NCBI RefSeq assembly: GCF_964019385.1
Contig: NC_088655.1
Span: 11,800,001-11,864,000, forward strand
Length of the DNA stretch: 64,000 nt
Reading direction: 5' to 3'
DNA from: Sycon ciliatum
Taxonomy: Eukaryota; Porifera; Calcarea; Leucosolenida; Sycettidae
In this document: positions 1 to 11,717 of the stretch, in pieces
How the letters are laid out: the number at the start of each line of letters is the position of its first letter
Position numbering within the stretch: position 1 is the stretch's first letter
The notes under the pieces: model-generated
What the model saw: only the letters and a program-made list of their open reading frames with translations
The model's database searches: none
Told to the model about the DNA's origin: nothing
Translations under genes and position numbers: made by a program

Positions 1-2203
1 TCTGTGACAGCATCCACTTGCCAGGACACAGCTCCAGCAGGTGACAAGAAAAACCGTGCCAGCTGCTCGCGCAATGTCTTGACATGCCTTGTGAAGTTGT
101 TGCTTGCTGCCTTGGTAATGTCAGTGAGTCCGCCGTTCTTGAAGTCAATCCGCCAAGAGCCCTCGCTCACTCGACCGTTGACGTCTGTGTCAATGAAGCC
201 ACTTGGACAGTAGGTTGCGCTGCTCTCCGTCTGGAGGAAATTGTGCAAAACTACACAGGCCTTCGTGAAATGAACAACATTTTCAGGCTTCGCATTTATT
301 GGCTGCCGAAACAATCGCCACCGAGCCACAAGAATGCCAAAAGCATTTTCCACAATGCGTCTAGCCCTACAGAGGACAAGTGAGGAAAGAAAAAAAGTAT
401 TTATATCAGCACAAGCAATGGTGTTCTCCAATGTTGCATGCTGCAACACTACAAATCGTGTGTACTGCAGCTATAACGGTAGGGGATCGATACAGAGGTC
501 AGTCGTTGAACAGTATGCATTTAATTGCTACCATACTTTGACCAATTTCATTTGCATTGGACCCTCTCTAGACTACCTACATAGAACATACAGTACTAAA
601 TCACATAAAATGTAAAAGACAGATTTTTCCAGACTACATTCAGACTACATTTTCAAATTGTAACCTTTTGACCTTGAGCAATTGAGCACTTGTGCTACTG
701 GTATAACAAAAACAAAAATATCAACCAATCTACATGTACCAGATGGATGAAAAATTATAAACCCAGGGCCCGGACTGGTTGGAAAATATATAAACCTGGG
801 ACTTTTAATGGAGATAATACGGTATTGGAGCAGAATGAAGAATGGAAACCGAGGTCATTTGGAGTCTCATACCTTGACAGCCGGTAATTGAAGATCCGCT
901 TGTCAATTGAAAGTTGCTTCCCAGGGTAAGGTCGCATCATGTAGGAGCGAAGTGGAAAAGCTTCATCTCCAACCATAAAGTAAGGGAGCCGACCTAGTCC
1001 GGGGACGGAATCGGTTGCGTCAGGAAGACCTAGTAAAAAAAGAGAAAGAAAAAAACATAAAAAAGCCTTTCGTACATATCCCTTCACCGATCATGTGGAT
1101 TGTGTCGACACATACACTACTTTAATCAATGGTTTCACTTCATCTCTCTCTTTCCACCCTGAACACTTCAGTTATAGTTTGCATTTTTCTCTATCTAAAT
1201 GTAAATGTTGCACGCTCTCTTCATAAAATCGCTTGTTCCATCATGTAATATTGGGATGTTATTGTAATATTTATCCCACAGATGATTGTCACAAGAAAAC
1301 GCTCTTGGAAAACCGCTGTGAACTTGCGATTACTATTGTTCTTATTAATGATAGTTCACAAGTGTTTTAATACTAGTAAAGGCCTGAAGCATGCACTGTT
1401 CTTTTTAGGATTGCATTTTGTCTAATGAAAAACAAACTGGCGCTAGTCTTGTTATTACCTGCTGATGCCGACTCTAGAGACTGGCCAAAGGCACTCATAG
1501 AGAACACACCGCCGTCACTTTCGCGACCACTGGCGCCGATGTCAACCATGATGAAGCGGTATTGCGCATCCACAGCGGCCAGAAGAACGATGGAGTGGAA
1601 GTTCTTGTAGTTGTAGAAGCTACTGCCAGAGTTGTGAGGCGCTTGCATATTTATGTGCTTCCCATCGATCGCACCAATGCAGTGTGGGAAGTTCCACCTC
1701 GCGTAGAAATCAGTAGCTACAGCAGCCCATTCAGCTGGTTTTGAAGGGCACTGCATGTATTTGTCCACAAGACCAGCCCAGATGGCTTGGCATACATCGA
1801 TAATGATGTGGTGGGCAGTGGAGTGGCCCACACGGAACTGGATAGCAATGTTCTGCATGGACTCTCCTGAGGCCAGATATCGCAGCGTCAGGGCTAATCG
1901 TTCCGCATTGGTGATTTCTGGTCTTGTTGCGGAATTCAGCTGACGCCTCACCGGCAAGAACGGCTCTATCAGGACGAGTAAGCGGTCGAAAACAGCCGGG
2001 GACATACGCACATACTTGAAGTGCAGGCTCTCGTCTACACTTCTCATTTGCACAATGTCTGACTGGTACGACCCTCGCTCTAACCTGTGCTGGTAATACG
2101 GACGAACACACCAACGTCTGGTCCGTGCTGTCCTCCGACGCTGAAACGCAGCAGCTAGCAGCAAACAGGCTGCTGCGACATCCAACGCTGTGTCCATATC
2201 CAT
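1..2203 (-). CDS. Harbinger (HARBI1-like) transposase, three visible exons
   Basis: This DDE-type nuclease (DDE_Tnp_4 family) cuts and pastes the element in the nucleus. The exons on the minus strand are 2203-1459, 1029-873 and 366 to the window edge. All junctions obey GT-AG and keep frame (phase 1, then phase 2). Exon 1 starts [15 protein letters not shown] and carries a helix-turn-helix-like region ([15 protein letters not shown]) and the first two catalytic aspartates ([24 protein letters not shown]). Exon 2 holds [13 protein letters not shown] and RPYPGKQL. Across the second intron the family signature [20 protein letters not shown] is rebuilt, which supplies the catalytic glutamate. The visible protein is about 422 residues, near full family length, and all exons are open. 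It may be active or domesticated; the C-terminal stop is beyond the window. Confidence 0.9.
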
Positions 2204-2473
2204 CTTGCTCTTGCTCTTGCGCTCGTCTCTCTCAAAATGAAAAGAAACACGAGAACCACATCATGTCAGTGGATTTTTGCAGCTTCCCGGCACAACTTCC
2301 CGTTGCCAAGAGAACAACATTTTTTAGTTGCAAAAAAGTTGACCACGTGAAGTGCGACTCGCGGCGTCTCGCAAAATGACCTGAAAACTATAAATCAGCC
2401 GTCGCCAACGCAAGACATTTCGCACTTTCGCATCGCGCTTTCGCGTCGCAAAAAATGAAGTATGAATCGGCCT
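1..2473 (-). mobile_element. PIF/Harbinger DNA transposon, one end inside the window
   Basis: The element carries a Harbinger transposase on the minus strand. Its visible terminus lies at 2473, reading inward on the minus strand as AGGCCGATTCATACTTC followed by GCGACGCGAAAGCGC, a style of end typical of the superfamily. The next plus-strand bases, TAA (TTA on the minus strand), fit the TWA target duplication of PIF/Harbinger. The element interrupts a Ty3-type gag fossil that resumes at 2477, so it is younger than that fossil. The other end is off the window, so the second TIR and TSD cannot be checked. The SANT/Myb-like partner gene that many Harbingers carry is not seen here. Confidence 0.85.
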
Positions 2474-2476
2474 TAA

Positions 2477-2929
2477 AAGCTGTTGCATGCGTCGGAGGAC
2501 GCGACTTGGTCGGCTGTCCCCGATGTCGGCTGTTGAGAGTAGCTCACGCAACCGTGCCTGATCGGACTTTTGTGTGCGTGCGGTGAGCGCCTCTTTCAGG
2601 ACTTGGTACGGCTCCTCGGCTGGCGGCGCTAGGAGCAAGTCCCGAATCTCAGCGGCGTATTCAGGAGCCAGCGAACTCACGACGACATTATACTTGGCCC
2701 GCGGGTTGGTGATGCGATGGTTGGCAAAATGCGCTTCTGCCTGTGCAAACCAAAGCTGCGGATCGCCGGGCCAGTACTGCGGCAGTCGGAAGGTGATGGC
2801 AGACACCGGACGGTCCGGTGCGTCGTGTTGGTCGTTGCGGGCGAGTGGTTGGTTTTGGGCCGGGGCGGAGGAGCTAGCGGCAGCTGAAGCTCCAGAGGCG
2901 GAAGCGGAAGAACCATCGTCGCTGGACAT
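2477..2929 (-). pseudogene. Ty3-type retrotransposon gag fossil (5' part)
   Basis: The reading frame begins MSSDDGSSASASG and carries the LPQYWPGDPQLWFAQAEAHF block. It matches the gag at 61650-62534 in this window (LPPYWAADPQVWFAQVE). It is an incomplete fossil: the remainder is separated by the Harbinger insertion or lies off the window. A primer-binding-like TGGTGACCCC lies just upstream (about 2952-2962, minus strand), between the gag start and the LTR. Confidence 0.85.
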
Positions 2930-2963
2930 ATTGCACTTTACTCACGTCGGGGGTCACCAATTT

Positions 2964-3424
2964 AGTAGTCTAGATACAGTGCAACGAGTGTTAGTTTCCA
3001 AGATCTTTACAAGACTGGCGAACACTAAATGTCATGAAGAAAGTGAAGAGAAAGGAGGTTTATATAGGAAAGAGATTGTGATAGAAGACTGTGCAATGAA
3101 GTTTGTTGTTTTGTTAGATATCTGACGTGTGCTGTTTGGAAGAAGTGTTTGGATGCAAACAGAACTTACAAGAGATGAGTAAAGACTACTTTTCTACAAT
3201 AGCGTTGTAGGCGAGGAGTGCGTAACATCAAAAGATGTCGTAATGTGTATTGGAACTATGCTAGCCAAACATTACGTAATGATTATGGTAGCGAAGTACG
3301 TGTAGTAGGTATTACAATGTGTGCGAGAGTATGGTGAATCAGTGTTTGTGATGATGAGGAAAATATGACGTGTACATGCAAACAAATGATGATATCATGA
3401 TGCGAGAACGTCAGAGACGCTACA
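2964..3424 (-). repeat. Probable 5' LTR of the Ty3-type fossil
   Basis: This sequence abuts the primer-binding-like site of the gag fossil. On the minus strand it starts TGTAGCGTCTCTGACG and contains a TATA-like CTATATAAACC about 150 bp before its 3' end. The related LTR at 60241 also starts TGTAGCG. The length of about 460 bp agrees with the roughly 480 bp of that LTR. The outer boundary is inferred from the shared start motif. Confidence 0.55.
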
Positions 3425-6400
3425 ATGGCCTCTGCATGTTATTATTATTATTATTTTATTTATTTTACTAGGGTGTTTCCCACAGACCTATGTTCTTCTT
3501 ACGGGAGCCCCTATATAGCTATGTGTATCATATCAAATTCAATACCGTGTTATACGCATTGATGTGCAAGCCTTTTCTTGCAGAAAATGGAACTAGTCTG
3601 GCATACATGTATTCATGTTCTTCTGCAGGGGAATCATATGGGTAGTGGCGGTGATACTTTTTTTATACGCAAGTCATTCTGTGGATGTTGCAGAATTTCA
3701 TGACTGTCATAAAATTGTCTTGTCTTTCAGAAAATTCAGATGTCCACACCCTAAATCACATTTACTTGAGAATTGTAACCAGGTGTGTACCGCAGATGTT
3801 TTTGTTGATTCTGTGTTTATAATTGTAGTCATGGGTTGTCGTCATAAGGTCATCCGGCATCATATTGTAGTGAAATCGTAATCCTGTTGATGTCGATAAA
3901 ACTTTTGGAAGCAGTTCAGTGACTTCAAAGTGTCCACGATCGTCTAAAACAACACAGCAAAGTAGGAACAATAAACATGCATAAAAATGTAAACAAATAC
4001 ATCGCTGAGTCCGACACCTCGTTCCAACAACTATACTGATCCTGAGGATATAAGGGGCAAGGATATTATGGTTTTAGGTACTGAGAGATAAACAAGGCAC
4101 TCCATAATACAAGTAGTAAAATGTTACACGACTTCGGGGGAGTATGAATGATATCCAGTCAAACCTCTTTAGGACGAACATCAAGGGACCGATGGCATTT
4201 GCTCTGTGAGTTTGTGTTAACCCTATTTTATATCGAGTGAATACAATTATTTCTCTAATAGAGACACGAATAGATTTCTTCTACAGCGAAAGATTCTAAG
4301 CCAGACCAAACCATTGACTCGTCTTTTATGAAACAAATGAGTCACTGAACCTTTCTTTAGCAACATGACGGCAACTGAAACAACAACAGAGAAAATACGA
4401 TACATGTATAGCACATTCTTGCAGGTACTACAAACAGATTGCAGATCGTAATTCTTGCTCTACCGGCTCGCAACTTTATTTGGGGCAGTGCAATCTCGGC
4501 GGTACTCACAAATCAAACAGCCCAGACTCGAGTAAACAAATCCAATCGTACGAGATTTTCACGAGACGAGACTGCACCCATTGGCTTGTTTCGTATGAAG
4601 CAAACAAGTCACTGAATGCATGAACCTCTCCATAATGGAGATTTTCCCTGATATGCGAATTTATTTTGCATACTAGTACTCGGCCAATGCGTCCTTGAAC
4701 CTTTCCCTCCAGATTGGGAACTGCCAACGATGCTATGCCACTGCAAAATTCAGATTCTACCCTATGATCGGAGCACGGAATGCCGGAAGCAATCACGACC
4801 AGTGCCTTACTTGTAACGTAGCAATGTACAATGAACATGAGTATTTCGACAACACATCTATTTAAAGCCTCAGCAGCAACATAAGCCTTACCGTCAAGAA
4901 GGTGAACTCGCGTTCTTCGCGGCAAGGGCAAAGAGATACGAATGGATCTAAATCCGAATAAAATCAGCACACGTTTCCGTAAATGAAAGGGTGAGCATAA
5001 GCAAATGAATCGAAGGAAGCTGGTCAACTAAGAGATCACCTGTCATTGAGTATTCCGTAAAAGGAGGCCTCGACAGCAGAAAAGCTAAATTTAGAAAAGA
5101 GATCCTGTCAGCTTTTCCAATATTAATTTTATTGTATTCCACCTAAAATCAGCACACTTTTCGTAAATGAAAGAGTCAACACAAGCAAATGAATCAAAGG
5201 GAACTGGTCAACTCACCTGTCATTGAGTAATATTCCGTGAAAAGAGGTCTCAGCAGAGCAGAAGCGAAATAAGCCAGGAGACGAAATATCCGAAACAGCT
5301 CATGCAAGAAGTAGTTCCAAAGAAGGAAGTTTCTCGCGCATGCACATCCGAAAACGGACTGCACTGCATGCAACACAATGTCTGCCATGCACGTGCACAG
5401 CACGCGGCTACCACGCGTTAGTAGATCTAATACCGAGCACCTTACGTAGAACCTTACGTAGCCTAAGTGAAGTACCGAGCACCTTACGTAGAAACTTACG
5501 TAGCATAGCGGTGTCGTTTTTTCTGCCATGTGAACACAATAATAGAAAAGCTGACAGGATCGCTTTTCTAAATTGTATAGGGCTTGAAAGTGCTACGTCA
5601 CAGCATAGCAACAATTTCAAAAATTCAAAAACTGGATCCACTTGGATCCAGTTTTTGTATGGATCCTAGCACATTTCAAGCAGTCTTACCCACAGCATGG
5701 TGATGTACTACAGATGTAGCCAGTGAAAGTGACTGATTTGGCTACTGGGGGCGGGGTTACAACTGGTGGCGAAATAAAAGTCACACCTGCATGCGACATA
5801 AGTGGGTTGCTATGCACCCACATACTTAGGCAATAGCAAAGTCACACCTCAATGGATCCAAAATAGAAATCTGATGTCAACTTACTACTCCCTGGCCGTT
5901 TTGACGTCATCACTTTCGAGCCCTATTCTGTTTGCCCGTAAAAGAGGCCACGACTTTCCACTGATGAATGTGACTAGTAATCATGACCATCATGAATCAC
6001 ATTTTTTAGCGCTTTAGGGCCGGGTTCCACTGCGGCTCCGCTGCTCCGCTGCTCCGCTGCTCGTCTTTCGCGGCTTGAAACGTCATCATTACCATAGTGA
6101 CCGCGGCTCGAGCTGGAGCAGCGAGTCCGCGGCTCACCGCGAGCTTTTGCTACGATTCTTCACCAAAAACTGCGAGCCGCGGTCGCGGCTCGACCTGTTT
6201 CCCGTACTTTGCATTGTTTTGTACGCCAGAGTTTTGAAATTCAAATTTTAATTCGTTGCGCAGTTACATGTACAGTCATTATGATTCATGAGCTACATAA
6301 TAATTACGTCATTGTACATGTACATCTACATCTACATCTACATGTACACTGACATGAGTGTATTGTGTGGTGACAGTCAATTAATTTTTCTTCAGACTTT

Positions 6401-7139
6401 TCCCGTTTGTGTCTTTCCCTCAAACTCACAAGACTGTATTGCAGTGATTTTTTTAGAACACGGAGGCTCCACTGCAGCCAATTCACCCTTCAAAGCGGTG
6501 AACCCCTTGAATGTTAGGCGACAAGCCTCTGGCTCTGGGTCATCCTAACAAAGATATTAATTTTGTGACTACATGTACATTGTACATGTATATAAACCAA
6601 CACTGATCCAGATTTCTCATTACTGTTTTCTGATCGTCGCTTAGTCCGTGAAACTCGGACTAAAAACACTTTCTCTGTCCTCCTATTGTTTGTTTGTTTG
6701 TTTGTTTTAATAAAGATATTATTATTATAAACGATTAGTCACCACCACCACCACACCAAGGTCGTTGAAGCTGCAAATTCTATTGGAAAAAATGAAATCT
6801 CCAATTTTTCGCTCTTGGGGCTTCAGCAGGGAGTAAAATAATAATGAAATGAAACTGGCTTTGTAGCAAACTATAATAGCGGAGCATTGAGACATTGAGC
6901 TATTGGCACTACAGAAGTGAGGAGAAGTGAGGATAGGGGAGCACGAGGCGTCATCATTAGTACATTAGCACTATAATAAATGAATGGCGAGGACAACAAG
7001 AGGTGCACACTGTTACATGGTGATAATCACACGAAGTGAGAGAGAAGCCGCTTAGCGTGAGAGAAGTGTGAGAGAAGTGTTAGGGGGGCGCAAGGGAACG
7101 CAAGCCAGAGCGCAACATAATATAATGGTAGGAATTATG
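3425..7139. other. Non-coding repeat-bearing stretch
   Basis: I see no supportable gene. The stretch holds a retroelement tail (3438-3515, minus orientation, with CCCACAGACC and an ATT run), a diverged pogo/Tigger-like terminal piece near 4155 (CAGTCAAACCTCTTTAGGA), and a diverged tandem duplication of about 186 bp (4959-5144 and 5145-5290). It also has two ACCTTACGTAG-bearing units (5440-5505), a repeat shared with 42899 (about 6487-6547), and a stem-loop followed by a GTTT run and AATAAAGATATTATT (6640-6728), which resembles a non-LTR 3' tail. Confidence 0.6.
5627..5656. repeat. Perfect 14-bp hairpin
   Basis: AAAAACTGGATCCA is followed by CT and then its exact reverse complement TGGATCCAGTTTTT. 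It may be the core of a decayed foldback element: an inverted pair with the AAAGCTGACAGGATC type of sequence lies nearby at about 5090-5125 and 5541-5575. Confidence 0.7.
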
Positions 7140-8002
7140 CGAAAAATTATGCTAGCATAATCCGTCAAGGCCTAATGGACGCACCAAAGAGATATTGAGT
7201 AGGGAGGATTAAATTGAAAAAGAAAACAGAAGAAAGAAAATGGAAAGATTGTATTGCTCAGTGAGCAAAAGAATAAGTTGAGTATTGATGTGAACGCTGT
7301 TAGACTTTTAAATTCAAGAGGAGACTGTCTGTAAGGAGAGATTACATGTACTGTATAAGCTGCTGTCTTGAACTTTTGGATGTTCTTTGGGTGAAATGGG
7401 TGGGGAATGATAGAGGTAGGCAGCTGGTTCCAAATTGGGATGACGGAGTGGGGAAAGGCTCGGCTCACATTGTTCCGGGAATTGGCGGGAAGAACATTCT
7501 GTAACTGATGGGGATGCGCGGTGGACAGTCGTACAGCCTGGCGGGTGAGGCGTGTGGTCCTGGGTTGGTGTGTCGGGGGTGGAGCCATTTTCGAGAGAAG
7601 AGCGGGAGAATTATCGCAAAGGGCTTTATACAGGAGGCAGAGGGCAGCGATGGTGCGGCGAATTATGAGGCTAGGAAGCCAGCATTGCGGATGTATTGCC
7701 TTCATGGCTCGCTCCTGCACCCAGTCCAGCCGATTCAAGTGGGAAGGAGCTGCCCCCATCCAGACGATTGGGCAGTACTCCATAACCGGCCGGACAAAGG
7801 CTTTGTAGGCTCGAAGCCGGGCAGGAATAGTCAGCAAGTGAAATGCTTTGCGCAAGGCTCCAAGTCTCTGCGTTGCTCGGACTACAACAGTTCGGATATG
7901 CTGGCTGAATTTGAGCTGATGGTCAAACGTGACGCCGAGTACTTTGATGGAGGACTGCTCCTCGACCGGAGTTCCATTGAAGACAATGGGGGGTATTGGC
8001 CT
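7140..8002 (-). pseudogene. LINE reverse-transcriptase C-terminal fragment
   Basis: The minus-strand frame reads from PPIVFNGTPVEEQSS through VLGVTFDHQLKFSQHIRT, the YKAFVRPVMEYCPIVWMG block and WVQERAMKAIHPQC, and ends near FPHSVIPIWNQLPTSI. These are the thumb and C-terminal blocks of APE-type LINE ORF2 proteins (Jockey/CR1 assemblage). Everything 5' of the palm is absent. The break coincides with a TACATG microsatellite at 8003-8025, as in a 5'-truncated insertion. A paralogous fragment lies at 35409-36310. Confidence 0.85.
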
Positions 8003-8025
8003 ATGTACATGTACATGTACATGTA

Positions 8026-9166
8026 GCACACAGTGACCTAGGCACATGCAGGTTCTGTCGATGCCAGTTGATATCATTCTCATTTTATTTTTTATGTTCT
8101 GTGTTACATGTGGTCGCATCGCGCATGTTACACAGGTACATGGAAGTCAGGACCAAAACTGATCATGAGGTGATGGCCACAATCCCGAATCCTGCACATG
8201 TACACCACTTCCCACACACGCCCTCTCCTCTCTTCCACAGGAACTGCATTACGTTACGCTCAACCAATCTTCTCCAACACATAAAAACGCTATACCTGCA
8301 AGGTCGACTGCCATTGGCATTGTGCGCCACCCGCAAGGATAGGTGGTCTTCTCGTTGAACACTGTGACTTCAAAAGCAGTACTGGCCAACTCTTTTGTTT
8401 GGCGGACGACAAATGTTCAATGTTGACCGTGTCGAGCACTTTAGGAAATGGTACATGCGCATGCGCGCCGCAATGCTATTATTATTTTGACTCCAGATCT
8501 TGACCGGCTGACTGAAGTTCTTGACCAGCTAAGCGGTCAGGATCGCCTGATCTTGACTGCTTATTCTGGTCGCCCATTGGCCGTCACCTGGCAACAAGCA
8601 CGTGCCATGTATGAACGTGCGTTTCTCCTTGCCGGTGCCGGTGATTGTGCTTTGAGAAAGAAAATTTTAGTTTTCCGCTCCCGCCTCATTATTTTATGCT
8701 ACAGCGATGAGTGCACAACCGTGACAAGTGACAAAACAGGGAACAGCTCCCGGACCTAGAATTTTCAGATTCCATAGCGTTGCGAGCGAAGAGTCGTGCC
8801 CGTGGTTCAAAGAGCCTGCACTGTTCTCCGAGTAGTCCGAAATATTCCAAGTAAGTTCGCGGCACCAAAACATCACCATGTACAATGTACATGTGGCAGG
8901 CTACTGCCTACTAGAGTCTAAGCGAATCTAATCGGTATGGAACAACATTTAGAGCACTCGCATCACTCTTCTCCATTTTGGCGACCCTGCTCTCCAGCGA
9001 TCTGATAATTACATCAGCCTCGTCTGCAATAGCTGCTGCTTCTTCATCAGTCTGAAACTCAGTAGCGCTCACTCTTGACGGGCCCGCGCGGCCATTTCTT
9101 CAGCTGAATACCGAGGTTCTCAGCCGCAGACCGAACTCATGAAGGTCAGCCATGGCTGCATCCTCA
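8026..9166. other. Stretch without a recognised gene
   Basis: One plus-strand frame at 8448-8759 (MVHAHARRNAIIILTPDLD) is open for 103 codons with a plausible soluble middle segment, but I do not recognise it and codon context gives no support. Nothing else coding is seen. Confidence 0.4.
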
Positions 9167-9170
9167 CTCT

Positions 9171-9516
9171 TGTAGTACCCCTGCCCGACCAATACGGAAG
9201 CAGTACGGAACTAATACGGAGCTTGCCTGATGTATATTTAGTGTATCTCCGTATGTAAGCGTACGTCGTCTGCTGCATAAAAGCGGCTGCGCATTTCTGT
9301 TTTGAGGAAGAGAAGATTAGATTAGATTAGATTGGATAGCAATGAAAGCTAACTCGGAGAATAAGGATTCAGCCTCTAGGTGAGCACCGGAGAGAAAGTT
9401 ATTTATTTTGCGGCTTCTTCTTTCACGAACGATTATATCTCAGGTGTGTACCTGAAAGTAGAATAAAAGTAATTATTGTTGATTTCACCGCGCCTACCAC
9501 TCGGCTACCTATTACA
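9171..9516 (+). repeat. 5' LTR of the compact element
   Basis: It starts TG and ends CA, contains CTGCATAAAAGCGG as a TATA-like core and GTAGAATAAAAGTAAT as a possible polyadenylation region, and is followed at once by the primer-binding-like site. Confidence 0.9.
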
Positions 9517-9609
9517 TTGGTGGCAGCGGTGTAGTTTTAAATAAAACAACGTGATTCGACTCCAGACCCCCATGGCTCAACCCGCTGCAGCTCCCTGCGA
9601 CGAATCAAG

Positions 9610-10163
9610 ATGAGGATCATGTTTCTTGCCGTCCTGGGCTTGGCCCCACTTATTAGCTTGCAGCACAGTCAGGGTGCTAGCGTGGATCACCCTTCCCTCC
9701 GCATGGCATCCACTGGAGACTCCGATGGCGATTCCAAGCGACCCGCTACCTACATGTATACTACCGGTGGTGATGGCGAAGCTGATGAGGACGACATGCA
9801 GGCTGCTGACCAAGACAAGGCGGGTATTCCCCAAGACAGGCAGCGTTTGATTTTCGCCCGCACGCAGTTGGCAGACGGCCGAACCCTGAGTGACTACAAC
9901 GTTCAGCAGGAGTCCACTATTCACTTGGTACTTCGTCTCCGTGGTGGGATGCAGATTTTCGTCAACACTCTTCCTGGCTAGACCATCACTCTTTACGTCG
10001 CGCAAAGCGATGCTATGGACAATGTGAAGACCATGATTCAAGACGAGGAGGGAGGTTATTTGTCTGACGCCGAGCTAGCCGCTCTGAGTGACCGGCTCAA
10101 CGAAGATGAAGATAAAACCTCGCTCGCCCTCCACCATAGCTCCAGGCGCCGCCGCGGTTACTA
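9610..10163 (+). pseudogene. Captured polyubiquitin-like sequence inside the LTR element
   Basis: A frame from 9610 begins with a hydrophobic stretch ([14 protein letters not shown]) and then enters a ubiquitin-like tract: [34 protein letters not shown], then a second unit starting [21 protein letters not shown] is the head-to-tail junction of tandem ubiquitin units, so the source was a polyubiquitin transcript or gene. The copy is broken and diverged from ubiquitin, and it is a fossil passenger, not a working ubiquitin gene. Capture of host transcripts by LTR elements is established. The hydrophobic leader may be chance or from the element. Confidence 0.85.
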
Positions 10164-10646
10164 ACACTGATTCCAGGTATGGCATTTTCTTTCCTGTCTT
10201 CCTTCAGTCTCCCTGTTCTTTTCAGTCTTCCTTTATGCGAGTGTGTGAATCCAGTTTAGTTTGGTAGGCGTCTGATCATGGTGAGCCACGGCTTACCCAG
10301 CTAACGTGGGACAATGTGTGTGACAACGCCCCTTATAGTTATAGTGTATTCAGTTCGGTTTTTGAACTGCGATGATCCTGGCGGGTTGTGCCAGCGTTGT
10401 GCAGCAAGAGTGCTGTGGTTTTTCAGGTCCTATTTGGAGGACAGTTCTTTCCCCTTTTGACCCCGTGAGATCGTGTGAACCTGGTGTGCTTCTACTTTAT
10501 GATTTGTTATAAGTTCATTTCTTCTGTCTACTCTAAACGTTATCATTTCCGATATAATTTGCCATCTTCCGGTTGACGCTGTGTTCGTAACACTTCACTA
10601 ATTTTGTGAAAATCACGAGGGCGTGATTATCTGTAGGAAGGGAGGG

Positions 10647-10992
10647 TGTAGTACCCCTGCCCGACCAATACGGAAGCAGTACGGAACTAATACGGAGCTT
10701 GCCTGATGTATATTTAGTGTATCTCCGTATGTAAGCGTACGTCGTCTGCTGCATAAAAGCGGCTGCGCATTTCTGTTTTGAGGAAGAGAAGATTAGATTA
10801 GATTAGATTGGATAGCAATGAAAGCTAACTCGGAGAATAAGGATTCAGCCTCTAGGTGAGCACCGGAGAGAAAGTTATTTATTTTGCGGCTTCTTCTTTC
10901 ACGAACGATTATATCTCAGGTGTGTACCTGAAAGTAGAATAAAAGTAATTATTGTTGATTTCACCGCGCCTACCACTCGGCTACCTATTACA
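10647..10992 (+). repeat. 3' LTR of the compact element
   Basis: This is the same sequence as the 5' LTR by eye, directly preceded by a purine-rich tract and followed by the CTCT target duplication. Confidence 0.9.
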
Positions 10993-11144
10993 CTCTCACA
11001 AGGAGTTACAGGTCTTCGGGGTCGCTTGCACCACCTACATGTACATATAATAATATCAGTCGCCAAATCATTTTGAAATAGCACTGACACTATTGCTTTC
11101 ACGCACTCCTTTTGACCTAGCTGCACGCTATGACGTTGCAGAGG

Positions 11145-11314
11145 GTGTGGCGCGGCCGCATGACGTCATGGCGCAGCCCCCGAAACTCAGTTTTTCAAAC
11201 GGAAATATCTCGAGAACGCTTTGTCGGAGACACGTGGGACCAACACCATTCGACTCAGCGCCCGAAACTCTACCGACCCTGAAATTTAAATTTTTCACCG
11301 GACTTCCCCTTTAA
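11145..11314. repeat. Terminal piece of a TTAA-flanked MITE
   Basis: The segment ends CACCGGACTTCCCCT-TTAA and contains CCATTCGACTCAGCGCC. Both resemble the right end of the foldback element at 59071-59927, so this is a diverged or partial relative. The left end is not delimited. Confidence 0.5.
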
Positions 11315-11717
11315 GTGGTTGCGCGTGAGAAGCACTTAGATAGAATGTACCTGTGAACTACAATGTAACTACTGGTAGAGATTTGGCTGTGTGATTACTG
11401 ACAGTCAGGGTCTCAGGGATACTCAGTGCTGCCAAATAATTTTCGCCCAAAATCGGACAACCTTCACCGTCAAGGCTGGCCACATGGTGCGAATTTTTCT
11501 CCTCGGCAATTTTTTAAGTGGTTGCGCGTGGGAAGCACTTAGATAGAATGTACCTGTGAACTACAATGTAACTACTGGTAGAGATTTGGCTGTGTGATTA
11601 CTGACAGTCAGGGTCTCAGGGATACTCAGTGCTGCCAAATAATTTTCGCCCAAAATCGGACAACCTTCACCGTCAAGGCTGGCCACATGGTGCGAATTTT
11701 TCTCCTCGGCAATTTTT
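11313..11717 (+). repeat. Tandem duplication of a ~200-bp dispersed repeat
   Basis: Two nearly identical units start AAGTGGTTGCGCGTG (about 11313 and 11513) and run through GCCACATGGTGCGAATTTTTC. The first ~110 bp recur at 57571-57690. I recognise no coding content. Confidence 0.85.

Larger units (their letters stand above)
9171..10992 (+). mobile_element. Compact LTR retrotransposon carrying a polyubiquitin-like segment
   Basis: Two LTRs of 346 bp (9171-9516 and 10647-10992) read as identical by eye, start TGTAGTACCCC and end CTATTACA. The 4-bp CTCT flanks both sides (9167-9170 and 10993-10996) as a target duplication. TTGGTGGCAGCGG directly after the 5' LTR fits a primer-binding site, and the purine run AGGAAGGGAGGG directly before the 3' LTR fits a polypurine tract. 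The interior is only 1130 bp and encodes no reverse transcriptase, so this is a non-autonomous, TRIM-like element mobilised in trans. Matching LTRs mean a very recent insertion. Which autonomous family drives it is unknown. Confidence 0.9.

Noticed and set aside
2574-3125. Plus-strand 183-codon ORF
   Set aside because: It is the antisense of the gag fossil and LTR; the minus strand carries the recognisable protein.
6020-6200. CpG-island-like promoter of a host gene in the GCGGCTCG-rich block
   Set aside because: The GC-rich part is made of short CGGCTC repeats and no downstream ORF or exon follows; probably part of a small repeat element.
9610-9981. Functional ubiquitin gene
   Set aside because: The segment is diverged from ubiquitin, broken and enclosed within an LTR element.
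10649-10992. Segmental duplication of 9171-9516
   Set aside because: TG...CA ends, primer-binding and polypurine-like sites and the CTCT duplication identify the pair as LTRs.
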